Below, piece after piece: positions 47,522-60,249 of a stretch of DNA of 64,000 bases. The translations under genes were made by a program, and so were the position numbers. Under the pieces are notes generated by a model. It was not told the origin of the DNA and searched no databases. It worked only from the letters and a program-made list of their open reading frames with translations. The stretch spans positions 29,322,901 to 29,386,900 of the forward strand of contig CM049317.1 of NCBI GenBank assembly GCA_026874595.1, read 5' to 3'. Position 1 is the first letter of the stretch. Each line of letters starts with the position of its first letter. Source of the stretch: Sipunculus nudus. Its lineage: Eukaryota > Annelida > Sipuncula > Golfingiida > Sipunculidae.

Positions 47522-48559
47522 GTAAGTTGGGTGACTTTGCCTTCTTTGCTTGATTATAAATGTTTACAAGTTTGATAACTTTTCTTTCTCTCCTTGCTTT
47601 ACTATACATGTAAGTAAGGTAACTTTTCTGAGTTTGTTGGATGACTTTTGAACTAATCATTGAAAATTTATTCTTTTAAATTAATCATGATTTCTACAGG
47701 TTGAAATATTATTACTTGAAAATCAAAGGACAAATAGTTATATTATCACATATATGAGGATAAAGTCTGTATCTTTTTAGTTAATAATAACATAAGCTAT
47801 TTTCTTATGAGGAACTAATCAGTCAAATTAAATAATTACATCTTTATTGTCTCAAGATTCGGTCTTTCAGCATTTGTGATAAAATGACAAAAAATTAATG
47901 TTTTGTATTGGCAGTTTTAGAGTTATCAGTGGGCAAAGTCAAACTATCACATTTAAGCCACCAGACATTACAAGACAGGTAGTTGAGGCTTTGTTTTTAC
48001 ATTCAAGTAATAAATAATATAACATTATTGAGAAACAACCATATATGTATGCAATAGCCAAGTGATCACTTGTTATGGTTAATGCTGGCCATTGCTGCTC
48101 CAGCAGTAGGTGGTCAGCATCCCTGTTTCATCTTGAACATCCCTGGCAGCATCTTTTCCCTCCTATGACTCCAGCCTCCGCTGCAGTCCATTGCTGCAGT
48201 CCATCTGATGCTCGTTAGTCATCATCAACTTAAGATGCTCTGTTAATCACTGCCTGTAGGTACTCAGTACTAATTGCTGCTCTGCACTCCTGCTGTGATA
48301 CTACTGATACTGGCCATGATGATAAGACTTGATAGGTTCAGGTTACCTATGATACAGGCTAGAGGTCAGGCTTAATCATATGCTGATTGGTTGGAATGAT
48401 TCAAAACGCTTATGTTAGGACAGTTTTAAATTTATTCCCAAGTCAATTTTCACAATTAAAAATTTGTTTTAAACAATCAAGGATCCCACATACTTGATAT
48501 TTAACTGTTTCAAGAAATGGGCCATTGTTCGCCTATTGAAATTTAGAGAACTAGACAGA
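47522..48559. other. Noncoding stretch
   Basis: No gene recognised. A GCTGCAGTCCATTGCTGCAGTCCAT-type local duplication (two shorter units of 12 bases) lies at about 48180-48205. Confidence 0.45.
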
Positions 48560-48568
48560 CAGAAAAAA

Positions 48569-48601
<33 letters not shown>

Positions 48602-48725
48602 TTGATTTTTCATAAACTCAGTATTAGGGAGATAAAATCAAAGAGAGGGCAAGAGATAGAAACAGGGAGAGAGAAAGAAAAAGAGAGAAACAGAGAAAGA
48701 AAGAAAGGATGAATGAATGAATGAA
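48560..48725. repeat. GA-rich purine tract with (GA)n core
   Basis: An (AG)n core lies at about 48571-48602 and degenerate purine-rich sequence extends to 48725, ending in (GAAT)n. It creates Arg/Glu/Lys frames that are not genes. Confidence 0.9.
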
Positions 48726-51500
48726 AAAGAAAAATTAAGGGTGGGTGTAGTTTTGCATATAAGAGAGGCAGAGAGAATATGCAAATTGATTCAAAGGAGT
48801 GATTTTAGCAAATTGTTTTCAAATCAAATCAGTTCATTTGATTAGATTTTACTATATCAGGAAATTTCTCCACAGTGGTCTGACATGCTTTTAGCTAAAA
48901 TGCTACTTTATTGTGAAAGTCAAGTGCTTTTGCTGTTCAAGCATATCTAATCCCCACCAGGTTCATTAGTTAAGTAATCTCATAACATTAACTACCTATG
49001 TTACATGTAACACTTAGTAACATACACCAATTCATGAGTTTCATGCACAGGTGTGAAGGCATTTCACACCCAAAGTGGCTTTCTGCTTGCAAACTCATTA
49101 CCTTATTAAGTAATGATGGAGATTCCCAGTGGTGTAGGACTACAGTTAATAGTGGTCAATAGTTTACCTAATGGGCCTTGGGTTTTGTGAACCATGGTCC
49201 TGTATGCTTATTTGTTGCATAATTTTCTGTCACCATTGTGATGCACCATTCATTCACACCAAATCAGTGTTTACTCTGGATGCTATTACAAGCTGTGGCA
49301 CATTCAAATAGGTGCCATGTACTAGATGTAGCACAGTTGAGCGAAATCATATAGCACTACAAAGTTTGGCCTTGGCACTTTGTGGTTTATAAGTGATCAA
49401 AGTGTGGTTTGTTTTTTGGTGGGACTTGATAAGAGATTTGACGTGTACCCTGTCAGAGAGTGTATATGGTCCCTGGATATGAGAAGTCTCTAATTAGCAC
49501 ACCAGGTATATAGATTTATGATATATCACACCAGAAACGTGCAGTGCACCATGTGGAAATCTGATACATGACGAACTATCTGATTTACTTCTATAAGATG
49601 ATTACTGATCCTATGAACAGAGGATGAGATTGCAAGGTAATGACATCACAGAATCAAATGTTGGATAGAGTCTAGTATTGTCAGGGAGATCTTTCTGATC
49701 TTGGTAAGTGACCCTCATAATGTGATGAAGGATTATAGAGTTTATCATCATGTATGATTACATGGAAAGGTAATGGAAACAAGTGACTCAGTACCTTGTT
49801 AAAATCAAAGGGAGTTTTTATGTGGTTAATTTGTTCTGGCTTACAAGAGTATATTTGGTTATAATCATTTAAGTTGTGAACTCATTCACTTTACTTTAAA
49901 TGAGGTATAGCTTTACATACTGCTTGCAAATGCAACAAAGGAATGCTTTTCACTTGCATCACAGCAAAATAGGCGCCAGTATTTGGAAATCTCTTCTGGA
50001 CTGTTTATTTACATTATAGAAGAGTACACATTTTATTGAAGAACTGCAGTATTTGGTTGATAATATATGTTTTATTTCTGCTGAAATATCTTCTCTCTTG
50101 TTCCATAATTTAAAAAATCTCCAAAATCTTAGGTTTTATGAAGGAGAGCTGTGAATGTGATGGCTACCTATATAAATAGCTTGGGTTAAAACGGCTAATT
50201 ATTGTATACTGTTACTGTAAAGTGAATAATATACTTATATGTTAACAATATTCTATCAGTGTATCTGATAAAAAGAAAATGATCCAAAGATAAAAGAGAG
50301 AATAGATATAAAAGAAACACTTATTATGAAAAATTAACAAAAAATTACCCCAGATATTATAGACTCACGAAATATATGTTAGGTAAAGCAGCTATTTCTG
50401 TACTAATTACACCTGGGTACTATGGCAACTTCAAGGTAGACTCGGCAAAGGATAGTGCAAGAAGACAGCTGTGACACTAATTGGAAACTTTGTTGATGGA
50501 ATATTTTTGTATAAAACATCTGTATAGGGGGAACTGTAAACGGTAGAGATTATTAGTGTTTGGCGAAGTATAAGACGGCTTTTATGGAAATGCACCAGCG
50601 TTATCCAAGCACATGAGCTGGGGACTTTTGATCATCATGGTGATCAATAATTTTGTACCAGCATCTCTGATGCTGCAGCAGGATCACTCTAAGAAATGGA
50701 TACGGAGGCAAGGAATCTATACCTTATAATGTTGATGGCTACAGAAAACAAGTCACGCTCCACTGAATCTTTTAACCATGACTGCAAGGTAGGAGATAAC
50801 CTGAAGAAGCCAGACTGCTGCGGCTGCAGCATTTCACTGTTGTTGTAGGAACGGCATGATAATATTATGTGAGACATCATGTCAGTATCACCAGCTAGCT
50901 CTGTATCTTTAAGATGACAAGATTTGATCATCCTATTATAATGTTTATCTATATAAGGTGTGGAAGGTTTAAAAACAATGCATGATCATTGGTCAAAAAA
51001 AAATTTACCAGCATCTGATTGGCTAATTTGTATACGGTTTGGAAATAAATTCTGTCAGAGGAGGATTGGATAACTATGAAAAGGGAAGAGGGTTATGGTA
51101 TGGAATATAAATCCTAACATACTTTGCATGTACATGTGTACATGATTCATCACCAGTGAAGCATTGTGGGATGTACCTTATCAGAAGACAACAAATTTAA
51201 ACCAGCCCATAAATAGTTTGCTTAAAAGAGATGCCTGCATCTTCAAAAGCCCCACTGGAAGATGAGGTTTTGATGAATTTATAAAAGAGAGAAATTTATA
51301 GTTTATAGACAAGATGGTAGCAAAAAATCAGTCATATTTGATATTTTAGCCAATAAAAGATAAAAAAATAAACAGAAGAATATTTGTTCCGTATTGATTA
51401 TCTCTGTTGATGATATTGGTTACTGAGCTCTGCTTTAGAAGTCAGCTTTCCTTAATCTTGCAAGAGAATTACATTATTTGTTATTGTATTGATCACCGTT
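48726..51500. other. AT-rich noncoding stretch
   Basis: No gene recognised; short minus frames near 50689-50931 have no support. Inverted CCAAT motifs (ATTGGCT) occur at about 51019 and 51509, the second 335 bases before the exon at 51845. Confidence 0.4.
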
Positions 51501-51844
51501 ATTCTTAGATTGGCTGGTCAAACAGGTGCAACAGCTGACAAGATCATCAAATCCCAGCATGCACCAAAAGTTTCGACTTTAGCGGAGACGTTTTCTCCCA
51601 GCCAGCCAGTAAGCTGTATTGACATCTTAATGGCTTCGTTTTTTTCCCTCGTTCACTTTTGCCTATTGTTATTTTTTCCTGAACTGTATGCGGCTCCAGT
51701 GATGCGTGGATCACTCACCTTGTACATTTATCTGATTCTGACGGGGATTCAGAATATATGACAAAGAGATAAAACAACAATACTATACATATTACAATAA
51801 ACCTTATGCAGCACAGATATTGAAGACATCTCATTTTGTCGCAG
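51501..51844 (+). promoter_or_regulatory. CpG-richer region upstream of the signal-peptide exon
   Basis: An inverted CCAAT box, ATTGGCT, lies at about 51509-51515, and CpG density is raised between 51560 and 51745 compared with the surroundings. The region could be a proximal promoter with a 5' UTR continuing into the coding exon, or intron ending in TCTCATTTTGTCGCAG at 51844. The 90-codon frame at 51489-51761 is not in frame with the downstream start and has no recognised domain. Confidence 0.28.
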
Positions 51845-51916
51845 GTTTGGTTGACTTTACCTGTGAATCTCGTAACCTGAGCTGAGGCGGATGATGCTAA
51901 CGAGCCTGGACAGATA
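51845..51916 (+). other. 5' UTR part of the signal-peptide exon, with an upstream ORF
   Basis: It follows a good acceptor (ending CAG at 51844). The main frame has an upstream stop, TGA, at 51878-51880. ATG 51891 opens an eight-codon upstream ORF whose TAA (51915-51917) overlaps the main ATG by one base, giving TAATG, an arrangement that suits termination-reinitiation. Confidence 0.45.
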
Positions 51917-52049
51917 ATGACCTTCACCATGGGATGGACATTCTCTGTGGTACATGTTTACAGTCTGTTTGGACTATTATTCCTCTCCTGGACTCAGGTT
52001 TATAGTACAGAAGACCGTCTGGGGGACTACAGAATAATCCAGTACTCAG
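51917..52049 (+). CDS. Signal-peptide first coding exon of an unidentified secreted or membrane protein
   Basis: The exon encodes 44 codons plus one base (phase 1), then a consensus donor, CAG|GTATGT, after 52049. The protein starts MTFTMGWTFSVVHVYS, continues through the hydrophobic stretch LFGLLFLSW and reaches a likely signal-peptidase site after TQVYS; the mature part begins TEDRLGDYRIIQYS. The first ATG has A at -3, but the Met at codon 5 (51929-51931) has the ideal context CACCATGG and may be the main start. The motif following the signal resembles the short start of many prodomains, for example in metalloproteases, but this is too little to name a family. Following exons would lie beyond 52050; none was identified to 64000, implying a first intron of over 12 kb or missed exons. 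Confidence 0.6.
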
Positions 52050-54475
52050 GTATGTCTCATTATTACATTGTCTTTCCTATCAAACTGGGTCTGTGATAGT
52101 GGGTGATTGAGCAGTAATAATTATTTTTATACAATTATGGGTTATGATGATGGATAAATATTAAATTTGTAATCTAAGAACTTTAAGGAGGTTTTCAAGT
52201 TGATTGTATCTATTTTCAAAATGTTGCTTTCTGTGTTTTAGCATCATTATTATTATTTGCTGTGTCGGTACAAGTGGTTCTAATATTATCTTTAAAAATA
52301 AATTAATTATTTTCGGGGTGGATGGTGATTTGTCGGCATCATCTCTTCCTTTTGTAAGAATTAAAAACTCCCTTTAAAGCTGGAAAGTTTACAAGATTGG
52401 AGTTATGAGAGAAATCACCCAGGTTTCAAACAGAATTAACTGCATGAAAAAGATGAGATCTTGATGTGATTCCTATATTGGAACTATACCTTTTTCTCTA
52501 TCAAGAAGTTTGATAAGAAAAAAAGAATTTTTGTAAGGTTTTGGAAATTTTTTTAGAGAGATTCAAATATACAATGCAAGAAGTGAGTTTGGGTGGTAAA
52601 GGGAGACATCTTGCAGAATCTGTTGTTGTCCGTGATGCTGGGTGGAGATTAGAGCTGTACAGTTAGGGTGCTTATAACATGCATCTTAAGTAGAAACGTC
52701 TGGGAGTTGGTCTATAAAGGATCACCAACTGATCAGGCCACCAGACACGGTCCCTTAACAGTAACCTCTACACAACTTATAAAGTGCTGCAACAGCCAGC
52801 TGAAATGAATCAATGGCTGTGTGAATAGCCGTCAGAGCTGTCCAAAAACAGTATAATAGCATTTTTCCCTCCACGGACCGCCCCTCTTCGGGAGATAATG
52901 TGAAGGATTTCATCTTATGTTCAGTTTTGGGTGCTTTTGATAGTGATTCATGCAGTCTTTAATAAGGTCAAATGCTTTCAGCTGGTTGTAATTGCATTCT
53001 TAATGTATTTGCTAGCTAAGAGTCTAGGATATTACTCTATAAATGCTGGTGTAGTTTGGTTGTTTTAGGAGTTTTAATGAAAGATATATTCAGTGACCCC
53101 TATATTATGACTACCACAGTAGCAAAGTTAACTTTACCATTATCACTGCTTTCTTTGATGCAGACAACCCTTGTCTTACAAACTTCTAGTTTACATTTTT
53201 CCTTCCTTTATACTCCTGTCAGATTGTGGAACATGGAATGAATCAGTTCTTTCTGTATCAAGCTGTATAGGTTTATAAATCATCAAAGAAGTGGATATTA
53301 AAAAAAGAAATCACAAGAATATGGTATGAAATATTTCAAGTCATCCATCAAACAAAAGATTATATCAATGAAAGTCATTTGGTGAAAGGATTAACACTTT
53401 GTTCAAGTGATTTACCCATCAACAGATATAAGCAGCTTAAATCAGTATATATAACACACTTGCAATTATCTAAAAAGCTGCATGAAACATTAAATTTAAA
53501 AGAATGTCCAGGATAGGGAAAGAATAGAAAAAAACAAAAGAAAACAAGGACAAGATATTGGAATTGATTCTTTTGGTGTTAAATAATTTTGTTATACAAA
53601 CATGCTTTTAACTACTCATGGACTAATCATTTTACTATTATTGAAAGTGAGTTCTGGTAGCTCTCATCTGGCTGTTCACAAAGTTAAGCACTACAAAGAG
53701 ACTACACTTCAATAAATAAGGATATCGTGTTTTATGTATAGGGTTAAAACTGTATTAACATAAAGGAGTGGGATAGAATTTGAAGGAGGAATTTGTCAAG
53801 TCTTGCTGCTACGCAGAATATTTCATACCTTTCCAGAGCAACTGCAAATAAAATTTGACAGGTGCAGTCTTTTTAACATAGCAAAATATTTATAAAAGAT
53901 ATCATACCTTGAAGATATGATAAATCTTTATATGATCTAAACCCTTCAAAGAAACTGTTGCCTTAAAGGAATATGATACTGCGGCTTAAGTACACAGATG
54001 TATCCATAAATTTGTAAATATCAATTTTAGTTTGGGATGTGCACCATAACAAACCTAATTTATCCAGTGATGAAGGCTTGATAGAGATAGATAGATCTTA
54101 CATGGGTAGGTGTGCTTATCTTTCAGAATATATCTGTCATCAAAGTACTTTAGAGACATTTTCCGAAGTCCCTTTGGGGTTTGATTAGGGATGTTTCTCA
54201 ACGCTCACTTTGATCTGGACAATATTGACCTCAGGGCTAGGGCAGTGATGTTTAGACACATTGATAAACATACATGGTGACACTGGCTGACCACCAGGAT
54301 GACCTTTCTGACCCTTGGTAAGGGGTCAGACTTGCCCCCAGCTGGGGTACAGGGTTGGCTGCTCCAGGCTAGGGCGTGGCTGGAGTCTGGATCTGATCCT
54401 GGAACTGTTCTTTCGGATGGTTGGAGCCAATTAGATGGAGAGGTGTAAATGAACATCTGTATTTCCAGTCACTTT
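52050..54475. other. Noncoding stretch, probably intron
   Basis: AT-rich, CpG-poor and without a recognised exon. The minus frame at 54205-54456 lies in a GC-richer patch but has no supporting features. Confidence 0.5.
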
Positions 54476-54900
54476 CAGTTTGTCTAAATCTGGGGAAAAT
54501 TTCAGGAAGGTAGTCTCTCTGAGTCTGACTTTCATTTTGTCTAGTAAATCACAGGAGAAATTTCATGAAGATGGTCTATCTGACATTCAGTTTGTCTAAA
54601 TCATAAGGGGAGTTTCATGAAAGTGGTCTCTCTGACTTTCAGTTTGTCTAAATCACAGGAGAAAATTTCAGGAAGGGGATCTCTCTGACTTCTAGTTTGT
54701 CTAAATCACAGGAGAAATTTCAGGAAAGTGGTCTCTCTGACTTTCAGTTTATCTAAATCTTGGGGAAATTTCAGGAAAAGTGGTGTCTCTGACGTTCAGT
54801 TTGTCTAAATCACAGGAGAAAATTTCAGGAAGGGGATCTCTCTGACTTCTAGTTTGTCTAAATCACAGGAGAAATTTCAGGAAAGTGGTCTCTCTGACTA
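54470..54900. repeat. 52-bp minisatellite, eight units
   Basis: GTTTGTCTAAATCACAGGAG... units recur at about 52-56 bases (TTTGTCTAAA at 54479, 54591, 54643, 54696, 54800, 54853, with variant units at about 54537 and 54748). A ~100-bp pair of units at about 54641-54742 is repeated almost exactly at 54798-54899, a local higher-order duplication. Confidence 0.9.
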
Positions 54901-56455
54901 ACAGTTGATGTGTTGCTCTCATCAGAACCCAATGTGTGATGAGTTATCACTAAATATATCAGGGCCTGCTAAGATTAATATAAATGAAATATGATGCTCA
55001 TACATTTACAACCTGTAATGGTCTGCTCATTATTTAGCTAATAAACAGAATAAGCAAAATAAACACCACACTGCATCAACCTAAGAAGGATATATACCTA
55101 AAATAAAGTGACTAAATTGATTTTAGTGGCTGGCAGCAATACAGAATCTTCTCCTATTGTTTTTCAATTTTCATCATGGTCCATGGTCTGATATTTGCAA
55201 ATGATGATTTCCCAGACATATTCTTATCCTTTCTTAGTATATGTGCATGGCTGGCTACATGTATCAGAAGAATTCCCTGAATATGTAAGAACTATATTAA
55301 ATGTAACAAAATTTTTTGTCTGAAATTCACCACAGAAAAATCTGGTCAAAAAGTCTTGCATTATGGAACTCTGCCAAAAACACAGTTTGTCGGTGATATC
55401 CTTAAACATTTTAAAAAAATGTGATAAAGTTTATGAGTAACATTATTGTATCATGTAACATGGCTTTGGTGACATGTGCAGCTCTTTCACACTGGAGGTA
55501 GAATAGTACATCTCTGCCTTCCCCTTAGCCGAGTTCTCACTTTTCAGAGAGTGTTTCAACAAAGAACGCTTCTGAACATGAGAAACTGTACCAGAGACGC
55601 CTCAGCTGTACTAAGCACGTGATTTTTGTGAATATGATAACTCCATTTAATCTTTCCAGACAGTACTAATGTTTCATGCAAACATTTCTGTAATTCTTGT
55701 CACGATTGCTTGGAAAGTACAGACGTTTGGCAGATATAAAGGATATACTTGCCAGCCATATGAGTAGATGGCAGTTTTGCTTTTCCCAAATGCCGAGCAC
55801 TCGTATAGTAAAATCAATTTTTCAGATTGGGTATATGGTACAAAAGATGGTAAAATGATCTGTATAAGCTATTAGCCTTGGTATATAGTGATCAAACCTT
55901 TATTTGAAGACATTTATTCTTAATTTACACACCACCAATAATACACTGATGATCCTCATGTATAGCTGTTACCATAGTAACATACCTGGAATGTGTGTCA
56001 GGAATGCTTAGATCAATTTGTTAAATAATATATTTACAGATAAAGAGAGAATATAAAGTATGGTTATTTGTTGATGGTTGATGTTCTTAGGCAGTTTTAG
56101 GAAAAAAAGGTTGCTTGATAAATGACAAATTACATATGTTTTTATCTACAAGTTTGTTGCTTATATTTGAATGTTTCTATAATTTTGTTAATTGTCCAAT
56201 TGAGGGCTGCACTTGAAAGTCTCTACTGTTCGGGTGCAGTTTGTCTGAGAACTAGTTCTGTGGCGTGACAGAGGTTAGGAGGCATAAAGTTTCGTACACA
56301 GTAGGGTGCTGCTATTTGGGGTAGACTGTCTTTAGGGAGGGTTGTTATGGGAGTGGGGTAATGTTACTCACTGTAGTTGCTCCTGAAATCAGGGTGATGT
56401 AGGGGTTATAACGCTCTTTTGTCTGGGTGGGTCGTAAAACTAGCAGCTCGTGTTC
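54901..56455. other. Noncoding stretch
   Basis: No gene or repeat recognised. Confidence 0.5.
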
Positions 56456-56695
56456 CTATTTGGCAATCAGCTTATATGTGTTTGGAAATTGTACACGTAA
56501 CATGCGTTTTCCAAGGGCAGTGAAAAACTTAACCCCCTGGATGACCTCAGGGTCACCATGACGATAACAGAAGTCTGACAATTTTGGCACAGATTTGCAG
56601 CAGTGTGGCTCTTTTATGAGACAAGCTTGGCAATTACGCACTCTTCCAGCACTGTTCAGTTCATATCGCAAAACACAGGAGGAATTGGATTTCAT
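56456..56695 (-). CDS. Unidentified Cys-rich ORF, possible element remnant
   Basis: A 79-codon minus frame in a GC-richer patch begins MKSNSSCVLRYELNSAG and contains CQAC, then HCC and FCYRHG, a cysteine/histidine spacing that could be a decayed zinc-binding domain. It has no promoter, splice or polyadenylation support nearby that I can see, and no family recognised. A chance frame is a serious alternative. Confidence 0.2.
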   Translation of the reverse strand: MKSNSSCVLRYELNSAGRVRNCQACLIKEPHCCKSVPKLSDFCYRHGDPEVIQGVKFFTALGKRMLRVQFPNTYKLIAK

Positions 56696-57250
56696 GCTGT
56701 TAAATTGTGTAACTTAAACTCCACAGTTTTCCTGCCTCATAAGGATATGTTTTACTAATTGGTTTCAGTTGGGTAATGGTGATTAATCCTAGCATTTGCA
56801 GATGGCTCTGTCATATATGTGTTTATAGTTAGCTTTGCCTTTGGACAATTGGGAAAAAGTGAGAAATGAAAGGGCATTTGGGTAACACATGTTTATTTTG
56901 TGTTTATGGGTATTTTACTGGCTTTAATTTTATCAACACAGATGTTCTTGTAATAAACATGAACTATTTTGATCAATTTAGTGTTTTCAAACTCTAGAAA
57001 AAAGTGGGCGAGTTATTTACAGACCATAACAAAGAGTTTTAGTTCCATTTGAATAGCATTCATGGAACTGATTACAGAATTACAGATTAACATCTTATTG
57101 CATTGACTGAGCTATTACAGGATTATTTATTAGCTTGAAAGCACTTAAATAAGGGGTATCATGCTAAAGCATCGACATAAAAGTCAGTTTCACCTTGGTT
57201 AAGTAACAATAAAACTGTCGTTAATTTTGTTGTACGTTTACCCTGCAGAC

Positions 57251-57290
57251 CTGCTACTGTGGCTCTAGGGGTAGAGTACAGGACTCAATG
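57251..57290 (+). mobile_element. tRNA-derived SINE, copy 3, 5' head fragment
   Basis: About 40 bases match the SINE head (CTACTGTGGCTCTAGGGG, then GTAGAGTACAGGACTCAA). Similarity stops abruptly, so the copy is truncated or disrupted. Confidence 0.65.
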
Positions 57291-57846
57291 TTGTTCATTC
57301 ACCAGAAGTTATACTTGCTGCTGTAAACATTTGGTGGATACAGGAATATCTGAGCATGCTCAAAATGATTTTGATTTTCTATTTAGCTTCAGATAAATGG
57401 GTCTAGGAACAGTGATTCATGTGTACAGCTAATTGTTTGGAAGTGATGGGATGCGGTTATCATATAGATAAGTGTGTCATTGACCTTATGACCACTCATT
57501 GTCTGCTGACAATGTGATATATAATTCAGGAGCTCACGCACTAATAAACACAGCTTGAAAGACATCTTGTGAATGAAGCTTTAATTATTAATACCAACAG
57601 TGATACCACTGTGAAACTTGATGGGTTTACACATGCCACCTGGGCACTTAGACTAATAGACCAGATACCCTCTTAATTGCATCAGTGGAATGCCACAGGT
57701 TAACCTCTTAATTGCAATCCTACATGACCCTTATAATTGCATTACTAAAGTGCTATGGGCAGTCAGGACATTAAGAACATTTCATGTAATTTTGAGAGTC
57801 ATATCTTGGCCAGCTGTGCATTGGATCATCTTACAATGTCCATCAT

Positions 57847-58060
57847 GAAGGGGCAGATCCAGGATTTAGGTAAAGGAGGAGTCAAACCCAGGAGGACTAA
57901 TGACAAAACCTAAAAAACAGTCCTTAGGTCTGGAAAAGGAGGGGGGGGGGGGTCCAGGCTGCAAACTGATACTCCTAAAAAAGGTTGCAGTAGCTGAGAA
58001 ATGGAGGGGGGGGGGGGGGGAGATCTGGACTCTGTTGATCCCAGCTGGATACACTTCTGG
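57847..58060. mobile_element. Short TIR element (AGCGGATCC family), copy 2
   Basis: The left end AAGGGGCAGATCC and right end GGATACACTTCTG correspond to the better-preserved ends of the copy at 2477-2701, with shared internal blocks. G runs of 11 and 14 bases lie inside. Frames over it on both strands are spurious. Confidence 0.7.
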
Positions 58061-59829
58061 GCTGTACAGCCAGAGTTTGAATGCAGAAAAAGAATTTGGT
58101 CAGATCTAATGCTTTCAATGATATTGTGAATAGATGGTAAAATTTTCATTATATTTTGATACACAATCTTATTATATATGTGTATGTCAATGCAGTTTGT
58201 CATACTTTTATTATCATTTACTTTTTATTGATCTTTTATTGATACTAAAAATGTGAATTATTATTATTTAAATACACATACTGGTAGTCATTTTACCAAA
58301 ACTTTTAGGTAATCAAACTTTTAGTCAGCATCTAATCAATCTTTAAAATCTGCTGGTCAGTTGACTAAATTCTTTTCTGGACAATTCTCGTTTTGGCAAT
58401 TACAGGTTTAAATACTCAAACTGTGAATCATATTTGGCAAAAAAAATGACATCCTTAAAGGCTATAAATTTTCCTGATTGTGATTACTACATGCCTGTGA
58501 GATGAGTCTGGTACAGAGGCAGGGAACCCACAGGTATGACACATGGCTATGTTAAACACAGGTCTACCTGTCTGACTTTACCTGTTAAGATAAACCATCA
58601 GCTTACTAAGTCTGAGCCTCAGTGCCTGTTAACCATAACAGAGGCTGTACCAGCCCTGTGTATGAGCTGACAGCACATACACAGATGCTACAGGGCTGGC
58701 TAGCTGGTCTTGTGGTCAGCAGACTCATTTACAGACTCATATAAGATTACTGACTGTACTCGGCTATAGACAAAGACATGCACAGTTGCAAACTCAAATC
58801 AGATATTGAATTATTCCATTCAGTGGTGTTCTGATTTTACCATTAGGCTACATTCCATAAAGACTAGAAATATGTCCTGGAAAGAATTTTATAAAAAGTT
58901 GTCTGTAAATTATCTTTTTAACAATAATTATGGAAACTATCTCAGGTAAGAACATCTGGAAATAGTATCATAGTTTAGAAATAGTATCTTTATTGAAATA
59001 TAGTGTTGTATAAAAAACCTGTGGGAGCAAATTGCGGCTAATCATCTAATTTGAGACCTGCCCTCCGGGTGGAGAGCAGTGTAGGTTAACAGACTTAAAT
59101 GTGATTTTTGTTGACAGATTGGGAGATAATCAGCCACAGATTTCTGACCCGGGACTCAGCAGTTTTTGTTTTTATAAAAGAGCTAGTGGTGTACTGTGTC
59201 AGTGCCCCTGTGAGGCTTACAGATGATTGCATTTGTTAATGCACAGGGACCGGCTGGTAAATGCATTACCAGCTCCAGTAATGAAACCACCAGGGACCAG
59301 CTGTTGCATTTTATGGAATACATATTAAGACCTTCTCCCTGTTGCACAAAAGGAGTAAGGATTTGTAATCTACATGTGTATTAATAATTTAACCCCTTAA
59401 AAACCTCATAGTAGGTCAAACTTATTTAGTGTAGTACTTTCTTCATTAGTTCAGTCATTATTGTTGAATAAAAAATACTGGTTTGCATTTTGTTCACGAG
59501 GGTTTCAAATTCCCAGTAATAGCGAGAGGGAAATAATCACAGAAATAAAATCTCTGTAAATCTTTACAGATTAATGGTCATTTATTGTATAATCTCTGAG
59601 GAATTGTATGTATTTTATCCACCTGACCACACCTGTAGGTTTTTAAAATCATAAGGCAAAAATACTGATATTATAAATAATAATACATATTTTAAATTAC
59701 CTGTAAATTAAAAACAGACTTGTATCAGATCTTTCATATTATCTGCATTTAGGGGATAAGAATTTCTACTTGTTTTTTGGGTCCTCATAATATTTTTAAG
59801 ACTAAGCTTATGCATATTTAATTTGTAGG
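58061..59829. other. AT-rich noncoding stretch
   Basis: No gene or repeat recognised. Confidence 0.5.
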
Positions 59830-60249
59830 GTTTTTTTTCAAAATTTTTTTTTGTTGGGGGTTACAGCCTCCATGTTTTTTAATGCTAGCTTAACTAAGTA
59901 TATGTACATCTGCAGAATTCAATTCCACTTTTGGACTACGTGACAGGGCAGTTTCACATGCTTCCTTTCACATTATGTCCTGGTTTCAACCAGACCCGGT
60001 GACCATTGCACCTGTGGGTCCTGGGTGTGTACTCGTTCCTGTTACTGGGTCATACCAATGAATAATTTTTAAAGCACACTCATTTGTGAATGAAACCCGG
60101 CCGTTGGGCATGGCCTTCCCATTAAACCTACAGAGCGCTCATCCTGGGTTGGAACAGACCTAAAAAATCTCATCGCCTTGGCTGAGATTCTCACTCAAGA
60201 TGTCCTGCCTTTGAGTCCTGTGCCCTACCCATTTGCCACATAAGCCGGT
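59830..60249 (-). mobile_element. tRNA-derived SINE, copy 4, minus strand
   Basis: On the minus strand the head begins CCGGCTTATGTGGCAAATGG and continues with GTAGGGCACAGGACTCAAAG and the B-box region GAGAATCTCAGCC. The body has the CACCCAGGATGAGCGC-like and TGACCCAGTAACAGG blocks, and the tail reads CTTAGTTAAGCTAGCATTAA, then TGGAGGCTGTAACC and an A-rich end (the T run at about 59830-59855). It shows the same architecture as copies 1 and 2 in the other orientation. Confidence 0.85.

Noticed and set aside
48494-48712. Arg/Glu-rich ORF
   Set aside because: It is a by-product of the (GA)n tract.
57866-58203. Proline-rich ORFs on the minus strand
   Set aside because: They are translations of the G runs in the short TIR element.
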